A DNA stretch of 32,920 nucleotides, from NCBI RefSeq assembly GCF_002933875.1, contig NZ_BFAV01000002.1:1-32920 (forward strand), read 5' to 3'. Positions 1-8,100 of the stretch are shown in pieces. Within the stretch, counting starts at the first letter, position 1. Every line of letters starts with the position of its first letter. The position numbers were made by a program, and so were the translations under genes. The notes under the pieces are model-generated. The model made no database searches, had not been told where the DNA came from, and saw nothing but the letters and a program-made list of their open reading frames with translations. The stretch comes from Desulfocucumis palustris. Lineage in GTDB: Bacteria > Bacillota > Desulfotomaculia > Desulfotomaculales > Desulfocucumaceae.

Positions 1-665
1 GGGAGTACTTCTCCACGAATTCGTCGATGGCCTTGCCGTTTTCCAGTATGGACTTCACCTTGTCGCTGAGTTTTCTCATTTCGGTGATGATGGCCCGGGC
101 TTCCCCGGGTGGCAGGGTGCCCCTGTTTTCCGCAAAATAGAGCGCCAGCAGGTACATGGCCATGAGTTGGGTGGTGTAGGCCTTGGTGGAGGCCACGGCT
201 ATTTTCGGCCCCGCCCAGGTGTACAGCACGTAGTCGGCCTCCCGGGCCGCGGTGCTGTCCACCACGTTGGTCACCGCTATGGCCCTGGCCCCCCGCCTTC
301 TGGCCTCCCGCATGGCGGCCAGGGTGTCGGCGGTCTCGCCGGACTGGCTCACCACGATCAGCAGCGTTCTGTCGTCCACCATGGGGTCGCGGTAGCGGAA
401 CTCCGATGCTATTTCAAGCTCCACCGGTATCCTGGCCAGTTTTTCAATGACGTGTTTGCCCACCAGTCCGGCGTGGCTGGCGGTGCCGCAGGCGGTAATG
501 TATATTTTCGATATATTCTTATCTCTTCCGGGGTCATGTTTATTTCGTTCAGCACCACGCCGGTTCCCTCGTGGTTAATCCTGCCACTTAAGGTGTCCTT
601 TAGGGCGCTGGGCTGCTCATGTATCTCCTTCAGCATGAAATGGTCGAAACCGCCCTTTTCCGCTT
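1..665 (-). pseudogene. glmS: glmS fragment, 5'-truncated and frameshifted (glucosamine-6-phosphate synthase, SIS domains)
   Basis: This is part of glutamine--fructose-6-phosphate aminotransferase, which makes glucosamine-6-phosphate for cell-wall synthesis. Readable landmarks are [18 protein letters not shown], then [11 protein letters not shown], then the sugar-phosphate motif SQSGETADTL, then ASTKAYTTQL. The reading runs off the left edge before the C-terminus. The whole N-terminal glutaminase domain (about 245 residues) is missing, and homology starts abruptly near 665, just beyond the vapC stop. Near 519 the frame breaks: one A is missing in an A-run (AGAAT where AAGAAT-type spacing is needed), which separates EEI from [11 protein letters not shown]. 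It therefore cannot make a full enzyme as read. The 3' end of another glmS copy, in the same orientation, lies at the right edge of the window. Confidence 0.9.
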
Positions 666-701
666 TATTTTCTTCAGACAAGCTTCTATAAGTCAATAAA
701 C

Positions 702-1153
702 TTATATCCCCAAAATATTCTTATCGCTTTCAAATGGGTCCCAAATACGTAAACCATGCTCACGTAAAAAGTTAAAGTCTTCGACATTACGTGTAATCAA
801 GACTGCAGAATGCACAGAAGCTATAGCCGCAACAATAGCATCAGGTAATTTGAGCTTCCGCTGATAATTTTTCCTGCTTAAAGCACCTAGTTCAGCTGCT
901 TTTAACGCGATTTCAGAATCCACATCAATTATTTCTCCGAGCTCCAAAATGCCTCTAACCTTTACTCTTTGCTCTTCTGTCAGCTCATGGAAGGAAAATA
1001 GTTCTGCTTCGACTATTGTTGAATAATAAATTTCTATGTTATCATCTTCTAATTTTCCATTACCTTAACTATCTTTTTTATACCTTTTAGGGTATAAATA
1101 ACTATGTTAGTATCGACCACAAATTTATTAGATACTGGTGCCCGGCCGATCAT
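702..1153 (-). pseudogene. vapC: VapC-like PIN-domain toxin, frameshifted
   Basis: PIN-domain ribonuclease toxins cleave RNA and are held in check by an adjacent antitoxin. The start is taken at ATG 1153, overlapping the end of the antitoxin gene, and gives MIGRAPVSNKFVVDTNIVIY with the first catalytic Asp in VDTN. A frame break around 1050-1062 puts a stop after IKKIVKVMEN. The reading resumes in another frame as LEDDNIEIYYSTIVEAELF and continues to KLPDAIVAAIA (second acidic cluster), TRNVEDF and a natural stop at 702. Both halves fit one PIN protein of about 150 residues, so a single-base indel explains the break. It is either a decayed toxin or a sequencing error. Confidence 0.8.
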
Positions 1154-1388
1154 CTTCATCCTCCCTAACTCGTAACATCTCCTCCACCAAGCTGTCGCGA
1201 TCCTTTAAGATACCTGCAGCGGCTCTAACAGCTCCTTTCGGCTTCCTTCGTTTGGTTATCTTGATGGTTACTTTATTGTTAGTAGGGATAATCTCCACCC
1301 AATCGCCCGGTTGAATTTTAGCCATCCTTAACACCTCTCCAATTGCGATCCTACCATCAGGTTCAACTTTCTTTTTTACTGGCAACAT
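1128..1388 (-). CDS. vapB: AbrB/SpoVT-type antitoxin (VapB-like)
   Basis: This is an 86-residue protein. The N-terminal half has the swapped-hairpin AbrB pattern (VKKKVEPDGRIAIGEVLR, then GDWVEIIP and KVTIKI), which binds DNA as a dimer. The C-terminal half (GILKDRDSLVEEMLRVREDEDDRP) is an acidic, helical tail of the kind that wraps around and neutralises a partner PIN toxin. Start ATG 1388 has a clear GGAGGG ribosome site seven bases upstream. The gene overlaps the start of the frameshifted vapC, the usual coupling of a toxin-antitoxin operon. If the toxin is truly broken, this is an orphan antitoxin and perhaps still a DNA-binding autorepressor. Confidence 0.8.
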   Translation of the reverse strand: MLPVKKKVEPDGRIAIGEVLRMAKIQPGDWVEIIPTNNKVTIKITKRRKPKGAVRAAAGILKDRDSLVEEMLRVREDEDDRPGTSI

Positions 1389-1448
1389 AATTATCCCTCC
1401 GAGTGAACTTTGTCAACTTTTTACTTTTATTATACGGTAAAACCGGTT

Positions 1449-1480
1449 GCTTAACATATACCACTAACGGGGGTATAAGC
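1449..1480 (-). promoter_or_regulatory. Imperfect inverted repeat upstream of vapB (possible operator)
   Basis: The arms TATACC (1457-1462) and GGTATA (1472-1477) are perfect complements. The outer pair GCTTA (1449-1453) and TAAGC (1476-1480) adds to them. The repeat lies 60-90 bases upstream of the vapB start, where toxin-antitoxin operons usually carry an autoregulatory operator. No binding site is known for this protein, so the role is inferred from position only. Confidence 0.3.
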
Positions 1481-1527
1481 AAAATCGCTTAATTTAAATG
1501 TCATGGTAAATATTTCCTATAACATTT

Positions 1528-1929
1528 TCATATTTCAATTCCCTCAGCTTCAATCGCTTTACGAAAGGATTCCCGACAATCCCCGACATCAACCAGGTCA
1601 ACTTTGAAATCTGTAGTTAGGCCGGTTACTGCTCACCGCTGCATAGAATTTATCGTTAGGGACGCCCCATGCCACCAGGTCTACATCGGACCAGGGTGTG
1701 ACCAGGAACGTTTGGTCAAAAAGTCAAATACCACGACTTTCTTGGCCCCAAAACTTTTTTTCAAAAGGGCCGCAGATCTCTTGGCCAGTTCCCATGCTTC
1801 CTGATATCGTCTAGTTAAATCTGTATCAGCTTCAGAAAAATCCTCCGTAAACGTTAATGGATACTTATTTGTGTAATAGGTAGTCAATTCTTCCTCAGTT
1901 TTTGTACTCACCTTTAAGCCCCCTTCCAT
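1528..1929 (-). pseudogene. Decayed MNT-type nucleotidyltransferase
   Basis: Small nucleotidyltransferase-fold proteins of this kind (MNT, often the antitoxin of HEPN toxins) carry a GS...DxD core. Starting at 1929, the first frame gives 82 residues ending near AKKVVVFDFLTKRSWS. The expected continuation, WSDVDLVAWGVPNDKFYAAV, is present in a second frame. A third segment, KVDLVDVGDCRESFRKAIEA, lies in yet another frame and ends at 1528. At least two frame breaks are therefore needed, and the normal G-S of the core is replaced by D-F. No HEPN partner is visible next to it. The gene is clearly a ruin, unlike the single-indel genes nearby. Confidence 0.7.
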
Positions 1930-2029
1930 CTGGTAACGGGGAAATAAACATCTTTTGTAAAATTATACCATGCATAATGTTAAAGCTCAATTGACACCTT
2001 TATTAGTACGTTGCATTTATGGGGGCCAG

Positions 2030-2057
2030 CCGATTCCTTATTAAAAAGGAGAATCGG
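2030..2057. repeat. Hairpin at the truncated edge of the IS66 remnant
   Basis: CCGATTCCTT (2030-2039) can pair with AAGG-A-GAATCGG (2046-2057), giving about eleven base pairs with one bulged A and a loop of roughly six bases. It abuts the point where homology to IS66 tnpB ends. It could be a terminator or the scar of another insertion. Nothing further can be read from it. Confidence 0.35.
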
Positions 2058-2112
2058 GTGTACCCGCAAGCAATATAGATGTAGTCAACTCCGGTAAAAT
2101 CATTTAGCATGA
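2058..2112 (-). pseudogene. tnpB: IS66 tnpB remnant, N-terminal 17 residues only
   Basis: Beginning at an ATG overlapping the end of tnpA, the frame reads MLNDFTGVDYIYIACGYT, the well-known start of IS66 TnpB. It then leaves homology at the hairpin and stops soon after. The remainder of tnpB and all of the transposase gene tnpC are absent, so the element cannot move itself. Confidence 0.75.
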
Positions 2113-2445
2113 TTTCAGCGCGCGGCAGCTTGCCTCAATTGTTGCCGCATCAGCGCCGGTGTAGATGTCGGCTTCCGCATTTCCTATGCGCACAGTTACC
2201 GCTACTTCCTGGCGGCCATTTGGGCGTTCTACAGGTACTCTGGCAAAGTATGGCTCCTGTTGTGCGGTCAATGCCTGAAACACACGGCGTTGCCAATAAT
2301 AATATGTTTTCTCTGCAATCTCGTGTTCCTGACACCATTGTTTGACGCTTATTCCGCTGTTCCGGCAGGATGAGATGCGCTCGCTCCATTCAGCCAGGCG
2401 CTGGTTCGCGCTTATGGCTTGCAGGCTCTGCTCCATTTGAGACAC
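2104..2445 (-). CDS. tnpA: IS66 family accessory protein TnpA
   Basis: This 113-residue protein has the IS66 Orf1 layout. A helix-turn-helix-like N-terminal half contains the diagnostic stretch SGISVKQWCQEHEIAEKTYY followed by YWQRR. A short hydrophobic second half ends in CRALKSC. TnpA is needed with TnpB and TnpC for IS66 transposition and has no transposase activity itself. The ATG at 2445 follows a purine-rich AAAGGGAGTG ribosome site. The frame is intact and overlaps the tnpB start by a few bases, as in complete elements, but it is an orphan here. Confidence 0.8.
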   Translation of the reverse strand: MSQMEQSLQAISANQRLAEWSERISSCRNSGISVKQWCQEHEIAEKTYYYWQRRVFQALTAQQEPYFARVPVERPNGRQEVAVTVRIGNAEADIYTGADAATIEASCRALKSC

Positions 2446-2558
2446 TCCCTTTCTATCTGAGTGTCTCCCTTAGACTCTTTTGGTGACTCTCAGACTCTTT
2501 GGGATATTTTCTCATTCTGCCGATTCGCTGACAATCCGCTGCCATAGTTTACGCTTAC

Positions 2559-2769
2559 ATCCGAAGAGGGGTATACCACGGGGATCGGAGGGATGGAACC
2601 GGGGAGAACGCTACTCAACTGGACATAGCAAATTTTAAAAGATGGTTCTTAAGTTACAGCAAACCCGGAGGCAGCAAAGCACGCGCAAACAGTATTTATT
2701 AAATAATGTAAAAATATAAAGGTTTTAGGGAAACTCGCAGAGAAAATTCTTCTCAAAGGGGGAATTATT
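2559..2769 (+). other. Leader region upstream of queD; no gene seen
   Basis: These 211 bases between the IS66 end and queD hold no convincing reading frame. The last 90 bases are AT-rich, as expected of a promoter, but no well-spaced -35/-10 pair stands out. GGTTCTTAAGTTACA (about 2643-2657) recalls part of a preQ1-I aptamer, but the A-rich tail that completes the pseudoknot is not visible, so no riboswitch is called. The run AAAGGGGG at 2756-2763 is the ribosome site for queD. Confidence 0.4.
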
Positions 2770-3150
2770 TTGTTTGAAATAACTGTTGCAAATTTCATTG
2801 ACTCTGCACATTTTTTAAGGGGATATAAAGGAAAGTGCTCCAATATCCACGGCCACACATGGAGGGTAGAGGTAACCCTAAGGGGTGAGAAACTAAACGA
2901 AATTGGTCTCCTGGCCGATTTTAACGACATAAAAAAGATAATTAAAGAGTCAACTGACTCCTTCGATCACAAGTTAATCAATGACTTGGAGCCGTTTAAT
3001 GAAATTAACCCCTCATCAGAAAACATTGCAAAGTACTTTTATCAGATGCTAAGTGATAAATTATCAACTATGGGGGAAGGAGTCACCATCGTTAAGGTTT
3101 TAGTTTCGGAATCTCGGGACACCAGTGCAGTGTATTACGAAATTCACTAG
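2770..3150 (+). CDS. queD: 6-carboxy-5,6,7,8-tetrahydropterin synthase QueD
   Basis: QueD converts dihydroneopterin triphosphate to 6-carboxytetrahydropterin, an early step of preQ0 synthesis. At 126 residues it has normal family length. The zinc histidines are H14 (DSAHFL) and H27/H29 in the CSNIHGH motif, and C23 of the same motif is the catalytic cysteine. FDHKLIND and SESRDTSAVYY are the other family signatures. The start is TTG 2770, chosen because GGGGG lies about seven bases upstream and no ATG fits. It is followed 48 bases later by queC on the same strand. Its place beside Dpd genes suggests it feeds DNA modification rather than, or as well as, tRNA queuosine. Confidence 0.95.
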   Translation: MFEITVANFIDSAHFLRGYKGKCSNIHGHTWRVEVTLRGEKLNEIGLLADFNDIKKIIKESTDSFDHKLINDLEPFNEINPSSENIAKYFYQMLSDKLSTMGEGVTIVKVLVSESRDTSAVYYEIH

Positions 3151-3198
3151 GTTAGTTTCTTTTTATACTCAATAAATTAGCTGGAGGTGGAAAAAGTA

Positions 3199-3888
3199 GT
3201 GAAAAAGGCGGTTGTAATTCTATCAGGCGGGCTTGATAGCACTGTTTGCATGTCAATTGCCAAAAGTAAGGGCTATGATGTTTTTCCTCTTACATTTGCT
3301 TACGGGCAGCGACACAATAAAGAAGTAGAGCAGGCCAGAAAAGTGGCTGATTATTATGGCTGCAACAAGCACCTAGTTGTGGACATTGATTTTTTTAGGG
3401 CCATTGGAGAAAGTGCACTTACATCGGACAGAATAAATGTGCCCGTTAATAGAAGCCAGGAGGAACTAGCCGAGGGCATTCCTGTAACCTATGTTCCCTT
3501 TAGAAATGCAGTGTTTCTATCAATGGCCACTGGATACGCAGAGTCAATTCGGGCTGAGATAATATATATCGGGGTTAACGCGCTAGACTATTCCGGTTAC
3601 CCTGACTGCCGCCCCCAGTTTATTCAGGCCTTTCAAGAAGTTATACGACTTGGAGCAACTACATCCGATAAAGGTGCTCAAATAAAAATAGAGTCTCCGC
3701 TGATACATATGTCAAAAGGAGAAATAGTAAAATTAGGACTTAAAAACAAGTCACCCCTTCATCTTACAACTAGCTGCTATCAAGGCAGAGAAAGGGCCTG
3801 CGGCATTTGCGACTCCTGCCAGCTAAGGCTTAAGGGATTTAGTGATGCTGGGACTAAAGACCCTATTCAATATGAAGAAGTTATGTAG
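3199..3888 (+). CDS. queC: 7-cyano-7-deazaguanine (preQ0) synthase QueC
   Basis: QueC uses ATP and ammonia to turn 7-carboxy-7-deazaguanine into preQ0, the base that DpdA inserts into DNA. The PP-loop SGGLDST sits at residues 9-15. The C-terminal zinc site is C193, C201, C204 and C207 (TTSCYQGRERACGICDSC). The reading frame is open from GTG 3187, but that codon overlaps the GGAGG ribosome site at 3183-3187. GTG 3199, which has proper spacing and yields MKKAVVILSGG, is the better start (229 residues). The 3' end overlaps the convergent glycosylase gene by eight bases. QueE and FolE, needed upstream in the pathway, are not in the window. Confidence 0.95.
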   Translation: MKKAVVILSGGLDSTVCMSIAKSKGYDVFPLTFAYGQRHNKEVEQARKVADYYGCNKHLVVDIDFFRAIGESALTSDRINVPVNRSQEELAEGIPVTYVPFRNAVFLSMATGYAESIRAEIIYIGVNALDYSGYPDCRPQFIQAFQEVIRLGATTSDKGAQIKIESPLIHMSKGEIVKLGLKNKSPLHLTTSCYQGRERACGICDSCQLRLKGFSDAGTKDPIQYEEVM

Positions 3889-4589
3889 CATAGTCTCCTT
3901 TTTCCTCTGCCACCTTATAATATGTAAAATGGGCTGCAGGCATTAAGGGTACTCCACACCTAGAAAGACACCTTTTCTCCAGTGGACACCCCGGGCACCG
4001 TGGGCGGGACCGACAGTGGGCTGATCCAAGATCTAGCAGGGCATAAAAGAAGTCCCTTGCCCTGCCCCGCGGGCAATGGGCAAGAGCAGCATCAGCCAGG
4101 GCACCAATATCCCCTGGGGTTTTATCAGGAAGACAAAAAAATCTAGACATTATTCTTATAATATTCACATCGGGCATAGGGGTCGGCCTCCCAAAGGCAA
4201 AAACCATAACGGCCCCGGCCACATAGGGACCCACATGGGGAAGGGTGAGAAGTCTATTAAGATTGCTGGGTACTTTTCCCCGGTGATATCTAATAAAGGC
4301 CTCTGATAACTCCATAAGAGCCTTACTTCTTTGGTCCCATAGTCCCAAAGGCCTTATATAATCTACTATTTCCTCTATGCTTGCCTCCGACATATACTGC
4401 GGTGTGGGGGTAGGCTGAGTATAGTGTCGGAAAAATCTTTGCCACCGTTGGACTGTCTGTTCTCCTTAAAAGCATTTCTGCCAGTAAAATGCCCCAGGCG
4501 CTAACGTCCTGGGACCTCCATGGGTAATCCCTGTAATGTTCATTGTGCCATATTTTTAGCCTAGTCCAAATGTACCGTGAATTTGCCAA
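3881..4589 (-). pseudogene. Mig-like mismatch DNA glycosylase (HhH-GPD, Fe-S), frameshifted
   Basis: HhH-GPD glycosylases flip out and excise damaged or mispaired bases. The two frames join into one protein. The first reads LLAEMLLRRTDSPTVAKIF, close in pattern to the archaeal T/U-G glycosylase Mig. After a one-base excess in a run of five C (4406-4410) the second frame continues YMSEASIEEIVDYIRPLGL, then the hairpin LPHVGPYVAGA with the Mig-type Tyr, the catalytic Asp in PMPDVNIIRIMSR, and a C-x5-C-x2-C-x5-C cluster. The first cluster gap is one residue shorter than usual. The start is TTG 4589, overlapping the XRE gene by 29 bases, so the two are probably co-translated. Mig itself is encoded beside a cytosine-methylation system, which makes this DNA-modification context suggestive. 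The frameshift may be real or an error. Confidence 0.8.
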
Positions 4590-5046
4590 TTATTTCACCA
4601 TCTGCCTTAGAGATTTCCACCTTAAATTTTTCTGGCACTCCTTTATTCGAAATTTTTTTAAGCAAAAGCCATAGTAAAAGGTACATATCCTTGTCCTTTG
4701 GAGGGCTGCCATTCACCTTAATCCTCTCAATTACACTTAGCTCTTCTTCCTTTATCTCACATCCTGCTTTTTTTATAAAGCTTAAGAAATTGCGGAGCGC
4801 ATCTGGCTGAGCACTTACATCATCCACAATTTTCATAAGCTCCCACAACCTTAGGCCCAATGCGCTCGCCAAGGCATCTAAGCTTGTTAACCTAATATCT
4901 TTTGCGCCACTTTCAATGTTACAAATGTATGACTTGTCTTTTTTACCATCTATCTTTTTGGCCAGGGACTCCTGGGAAAGCTTCATTTCTTTTCTTTGAC
5001 TTCTAATCACATTCCCAAGTAATTTTAATAGTGACTGCTCTTCCAT
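4561..5046 (-). CDS. XRE-family helix-turn-helix regulator
   Basis: This 161-residue protein has an N-terminal HTH_3 domain (about residues 8-70): LGNVIRSQRKEMKLSQESLAK, then SYICNIESG, then LDALASALGL. The C-terminal half (FLSFIKKAGCEIKEEELSVI onward) is unassigned and probably mediates dimerisation or ligand sensing. The ATG at 5046 has a GGGGG ribosome site. It has its own promoter with a palindrome in the spacer, which suggests autoregulation. It is followed by the overlapping glycosylase gene. It may also control the divergent G'/transglycosylase promoters 4.5 kb upstream, but the palindromes at the two places differ, so that is only a possibility. Confidence 0.85.
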   Translation of the reverse strand: MEEQSLLKLLGNVIRSQRKEMKLSQESLAKKIDGKKDKSYICNIESGAKDIRLTSLDALASALGLRLWELMKIVDDVSAQPDALRNFLSFIKKAGCEIKEEELSVIERIKVNGSPPKDKDMYLLLWLLLKKISNKGVPEKFKVEISKADGEIIGKFTVHLD

Positions 5047-5074
5047 TGCTACCCCCTGACTTTCCTGTGTCTAT

Positions 5075-5102
5075 ATTATAGAATAGCACATTGTGCGGTA
5101 AA
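5075..5102 (-). promoter_or_regulatory. Promoter of the XRE-glycosylase unit with operator-like palindrome
   Basis: On the minus strand TTTACC (5097-5102) and a perfect TATAAT (5075-5080) are separated by 16 bases. Inside that spacer is the 11-base perfect palindrome GCACATTGTGC (5086-5096). A repressor bound there would block RNA polymerase. The transcript would start about 20 bases before the XRE ribosome site. The position strongly suggests autoregulation by the XRE protein. Confidence 0.6.
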
Positions 5103-5150
5103 AAAATACAAATATTCGGGGGATTAGCTAAATGGTAATTTTAAAAAGCT

Positions 5151-8100
5151 TCAATTACTTAAGGAAAGATACATTTTAATCTTGATCGCATCTGCCAGAG
5201 CAGGGTACATCTGGCCAAATGTATGAAGTCCCTCAAGGGAAATGCTAGAAAGGGCAATTTCAGGAGACTGGGGTGCTAAAAGTATATCTAGAAGCCACAA
5301 ATAGTCGGCCTGCTGGTTGCCGTTAATCTGACATGCAATTTGCGCGGAGCCAGGCAGTCTCTTTAAATGTAAGCCAGCCTCATATAGTGCCCTTGCTATT
5401 TCTGCTCCCTCATCCTTTTCTTCAACACCCTGCAGAATGTGGGCGACCTGCCCACATAGCACTGTCAGACTGCCACCGGCAATCCCCAGGCACTTGGCCA
5501 ATTGAACTAAATTTTCTATGTAGGCTAGCCACTCTTGGCAAATATTAAGCAGCATCCCCTTTAGCCTCTCACCATTAATTCTCTGGTGCGCATCCCTTAT
5601 AGCAGGTATAAGATCATCCCAAGAGTCGTTAAATCCATCCAGCTTAAGAATTTTCTCAATAGATCCGCTATATTCCCGGCACTGTCCCATGGCTACCTTA
5701 ATTCTATTTAAAAATTTAGGAGAAATGTTTTGAGATATTATAATCTCCAAAATGGATGCCACAACCTCAGCCTCTTCAGCAAGCTGGTGATCAATATACG
5801 GAGAAGCCATTTCAAGGCAATTTAAGTATCTCTTGCTAATGGCCACCTCCTGCGCACGCCTGGCCAATTGAGTAAAATACTCTAAATCCCACCTGCCATC
5901 TTTTATGGGTTGCACAATGTCAATACCCCAGTACTGACTTATGGCCAGATGCCCGGCAACCCCGATACTCTCGGCCACTGCCCATAGCTCAGTCCCGGCA
6001 CCCTCTATCCGTGACACAGCCAGTTCAAAAAGGCGGTGAATCTCCTTCATGGCCACATAATCAGACTGCCTGTCGATTTCGCCTAACGACAGCATGAATC
6101 TGTGGGCGGAAATCGGGCCGCCCATTTCTAGCCTGCCCGCCCTGCCCAAGAATCGCCTCAACCCTCTCCTTATTCTGGAATGCAGCTTTTGGCAATCCTG
6201 CCAGTCAGGAAGCAAAGGCTTGGGCAGCCCTAACGATGATGCTACTGATAATAAAAGGGACTGAATCTCTACGTGTGAGCCAGGATGTTGCAGTTCCCCA
6301 AGCACTTCCAATATTTTTTCCAGGCGCCACCTTTCTTTAAGTGCGCTTTCTCCCCTGGCCGACCCTGCCAGTTCATTCAGTACAATCTGGATACTGTTAA
6401 CGAACTTACTTAATTCAATCTCACCAATTTTGAACTGGGGGCTAATATTTTCTGGGTTAATTTTGGCTAATTCTAATATTGGGTCAACATCTTTGTATTT
6501 CTTCATAAATTTCTTAAGGCGAACTGCGTCGTAAATATTCTCCCGGAGCAGTAACCAGTCCTTAAATAGCGCCCTTATGGCCTGAGCTATATCTTCGGGG
6601 AAAAAAACCTGCAACCCGGCAATATCCTCCGGGTAAGCCATAGACTCACCGAGGCATGTATTTTGGATTAGAATAGGGCTCTCCCTACCTCCCTGCCCAA
6701 CCTCCATGAGTAGCACAAATAGGATGTAGGCAAACTCATCTGGCGGAATTCCAAGTTCCTTTTCCAACCTAGCGTGCAAATTATCCTTTAATTCCTGGGC
6801 GGCGTAGAAAAGGTAGTATATCTCATCATATTGGAGGGCACTTTCCAGCGAGGACTCCCTAGCCCTACCCCTTTTTAAGTGGACATAGTTAAGTGGATAG
6901 GCAGCGTGTCCCAGTGCCCTTTGCACCTTTATTCCCTCAAATATGTCAACACCTTCCAGAGATACTGGTATTTTGCTACCTTCTACTGTTTCATCCCACC
7001 TTAGCAGCGGAGTAAGCCTAGACGTATTTCGAGGAATCAGGTTGCAGGGCTGAGCCAGCTCGCGGCAAAGGTAGGAAATGCCTAGTCTAAGGCCCTTAAG
7101 GAGTTCCTTATTAACCTGCCTCCCTTCTAGCCAGTCCCTTACCGCAGCCTTTGAAGTGTCAATTTCCAAAAACTCCCCGCTTGGCTCATCAACTTTATTT
7201 GGTGTATGTGTCCGAGCAGCAGAAAGATCATAGATGCTTGCCTCCACATCTTGAAATTCATCCCCAGTAGTGCCGACTAAAGCGCTTAGGGCCTTTCCTT
7301 TGATACTTACAAATCCCTTTTTTCTCGAGCTATCCGGAGCATAGACCTCACCCAAAAGGCGCACGAGGGGGTCTGGGTGATCAACCGAAACCTCCCTCTT
7401 AATATAACTGTCCAGCGCTCCGGAAAGCTCTCCATTAACCATACTCCTTAAAATGTCCCCCAGCGCGGCTATGAAATACCTGGCCTTCCCTTTGCCTCTG
7501 GGAAGTGACCTGTATATACGTGCCAAGAGCGCCTGATTAAAAGGCGAAAGGCTCGGTAACTGGCTCAGGCCCATCTGCAGCGCGACGCACCTCTTTATCA
7601 GGGAGCACCCTCCATCACAACTAAATCCAGTCAGCCTCTTACACTCCATAAGATACTTCTCGGCGTAGAGATGGCAGTTCTTGATATTGATAAAGTATGA
7701 GTCATGGCCCTGATCATCGGTAAGCCAGAGCTTAATAAGCCGGTCATCAAAAGTGTCCAGAGTATTTATCCTATTTAAAATCTCTCTTCCCCTCTTGCTG
7801 CTTTCAAAGGAGGCTGGAGTAAGCCCTAAAACTATGTCCCAATTTCCCTCCTCCATGGTAATAAAAAAGTCAAGCAAGTCTGTAGAGTAAATATTCATCG
7901 ACTGAACAAGGTCATCGATAAGCAGCAGTGGGCGAATCCCCTCCCTGACCATAAGCTCCTGGCTAATTGACTTTAAAGTCTCTACAAAGTTATAGCCCCC
8001 AAGAACTGCATGCTCTAGTTCCCGGGCCATTAAATATCTGAGTTGTTCGCATTCAATATCGATAGATATGGAGCTTTGCCTTGTTAATTCTTCAAGGTCT

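Larger units (their letters stand above)
2058..2558 (-). mobile_element. IS66 family remnant (one end plus tnpA)
   Basis: The right boundary reads GTAAGCGTAAACTATGGC on the minus strand from 2558. IS66 terminal repeats begin with GTAA, and this end is placed correctly upstream of tnpA. The left end is lost: the element is cut off inside tnpB at about 2058. No matching second terminal repeat or target duplication is seen. Non-coding bases 2446-2557 are the element's leader, with a repeated AGTCT/AGAGT pattern near 2465-2500. Confidence 0.7.

Noticed and set aside
167..691. 174-residue open frame on the + strand in the glmS fragment
   Set aside because: It is the antisense of GC-rich glmS sequence, with no ribosome site and no family resemblance.
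2640..2700. Possible preQ1-I riboswitch upstream of queD
   Set aside because: GGTTCTTAAGTTACA resembles one side of the aptamer, but no A-rich tail able to form the pseudoknot follows and the P1 stem cannot be drawn.
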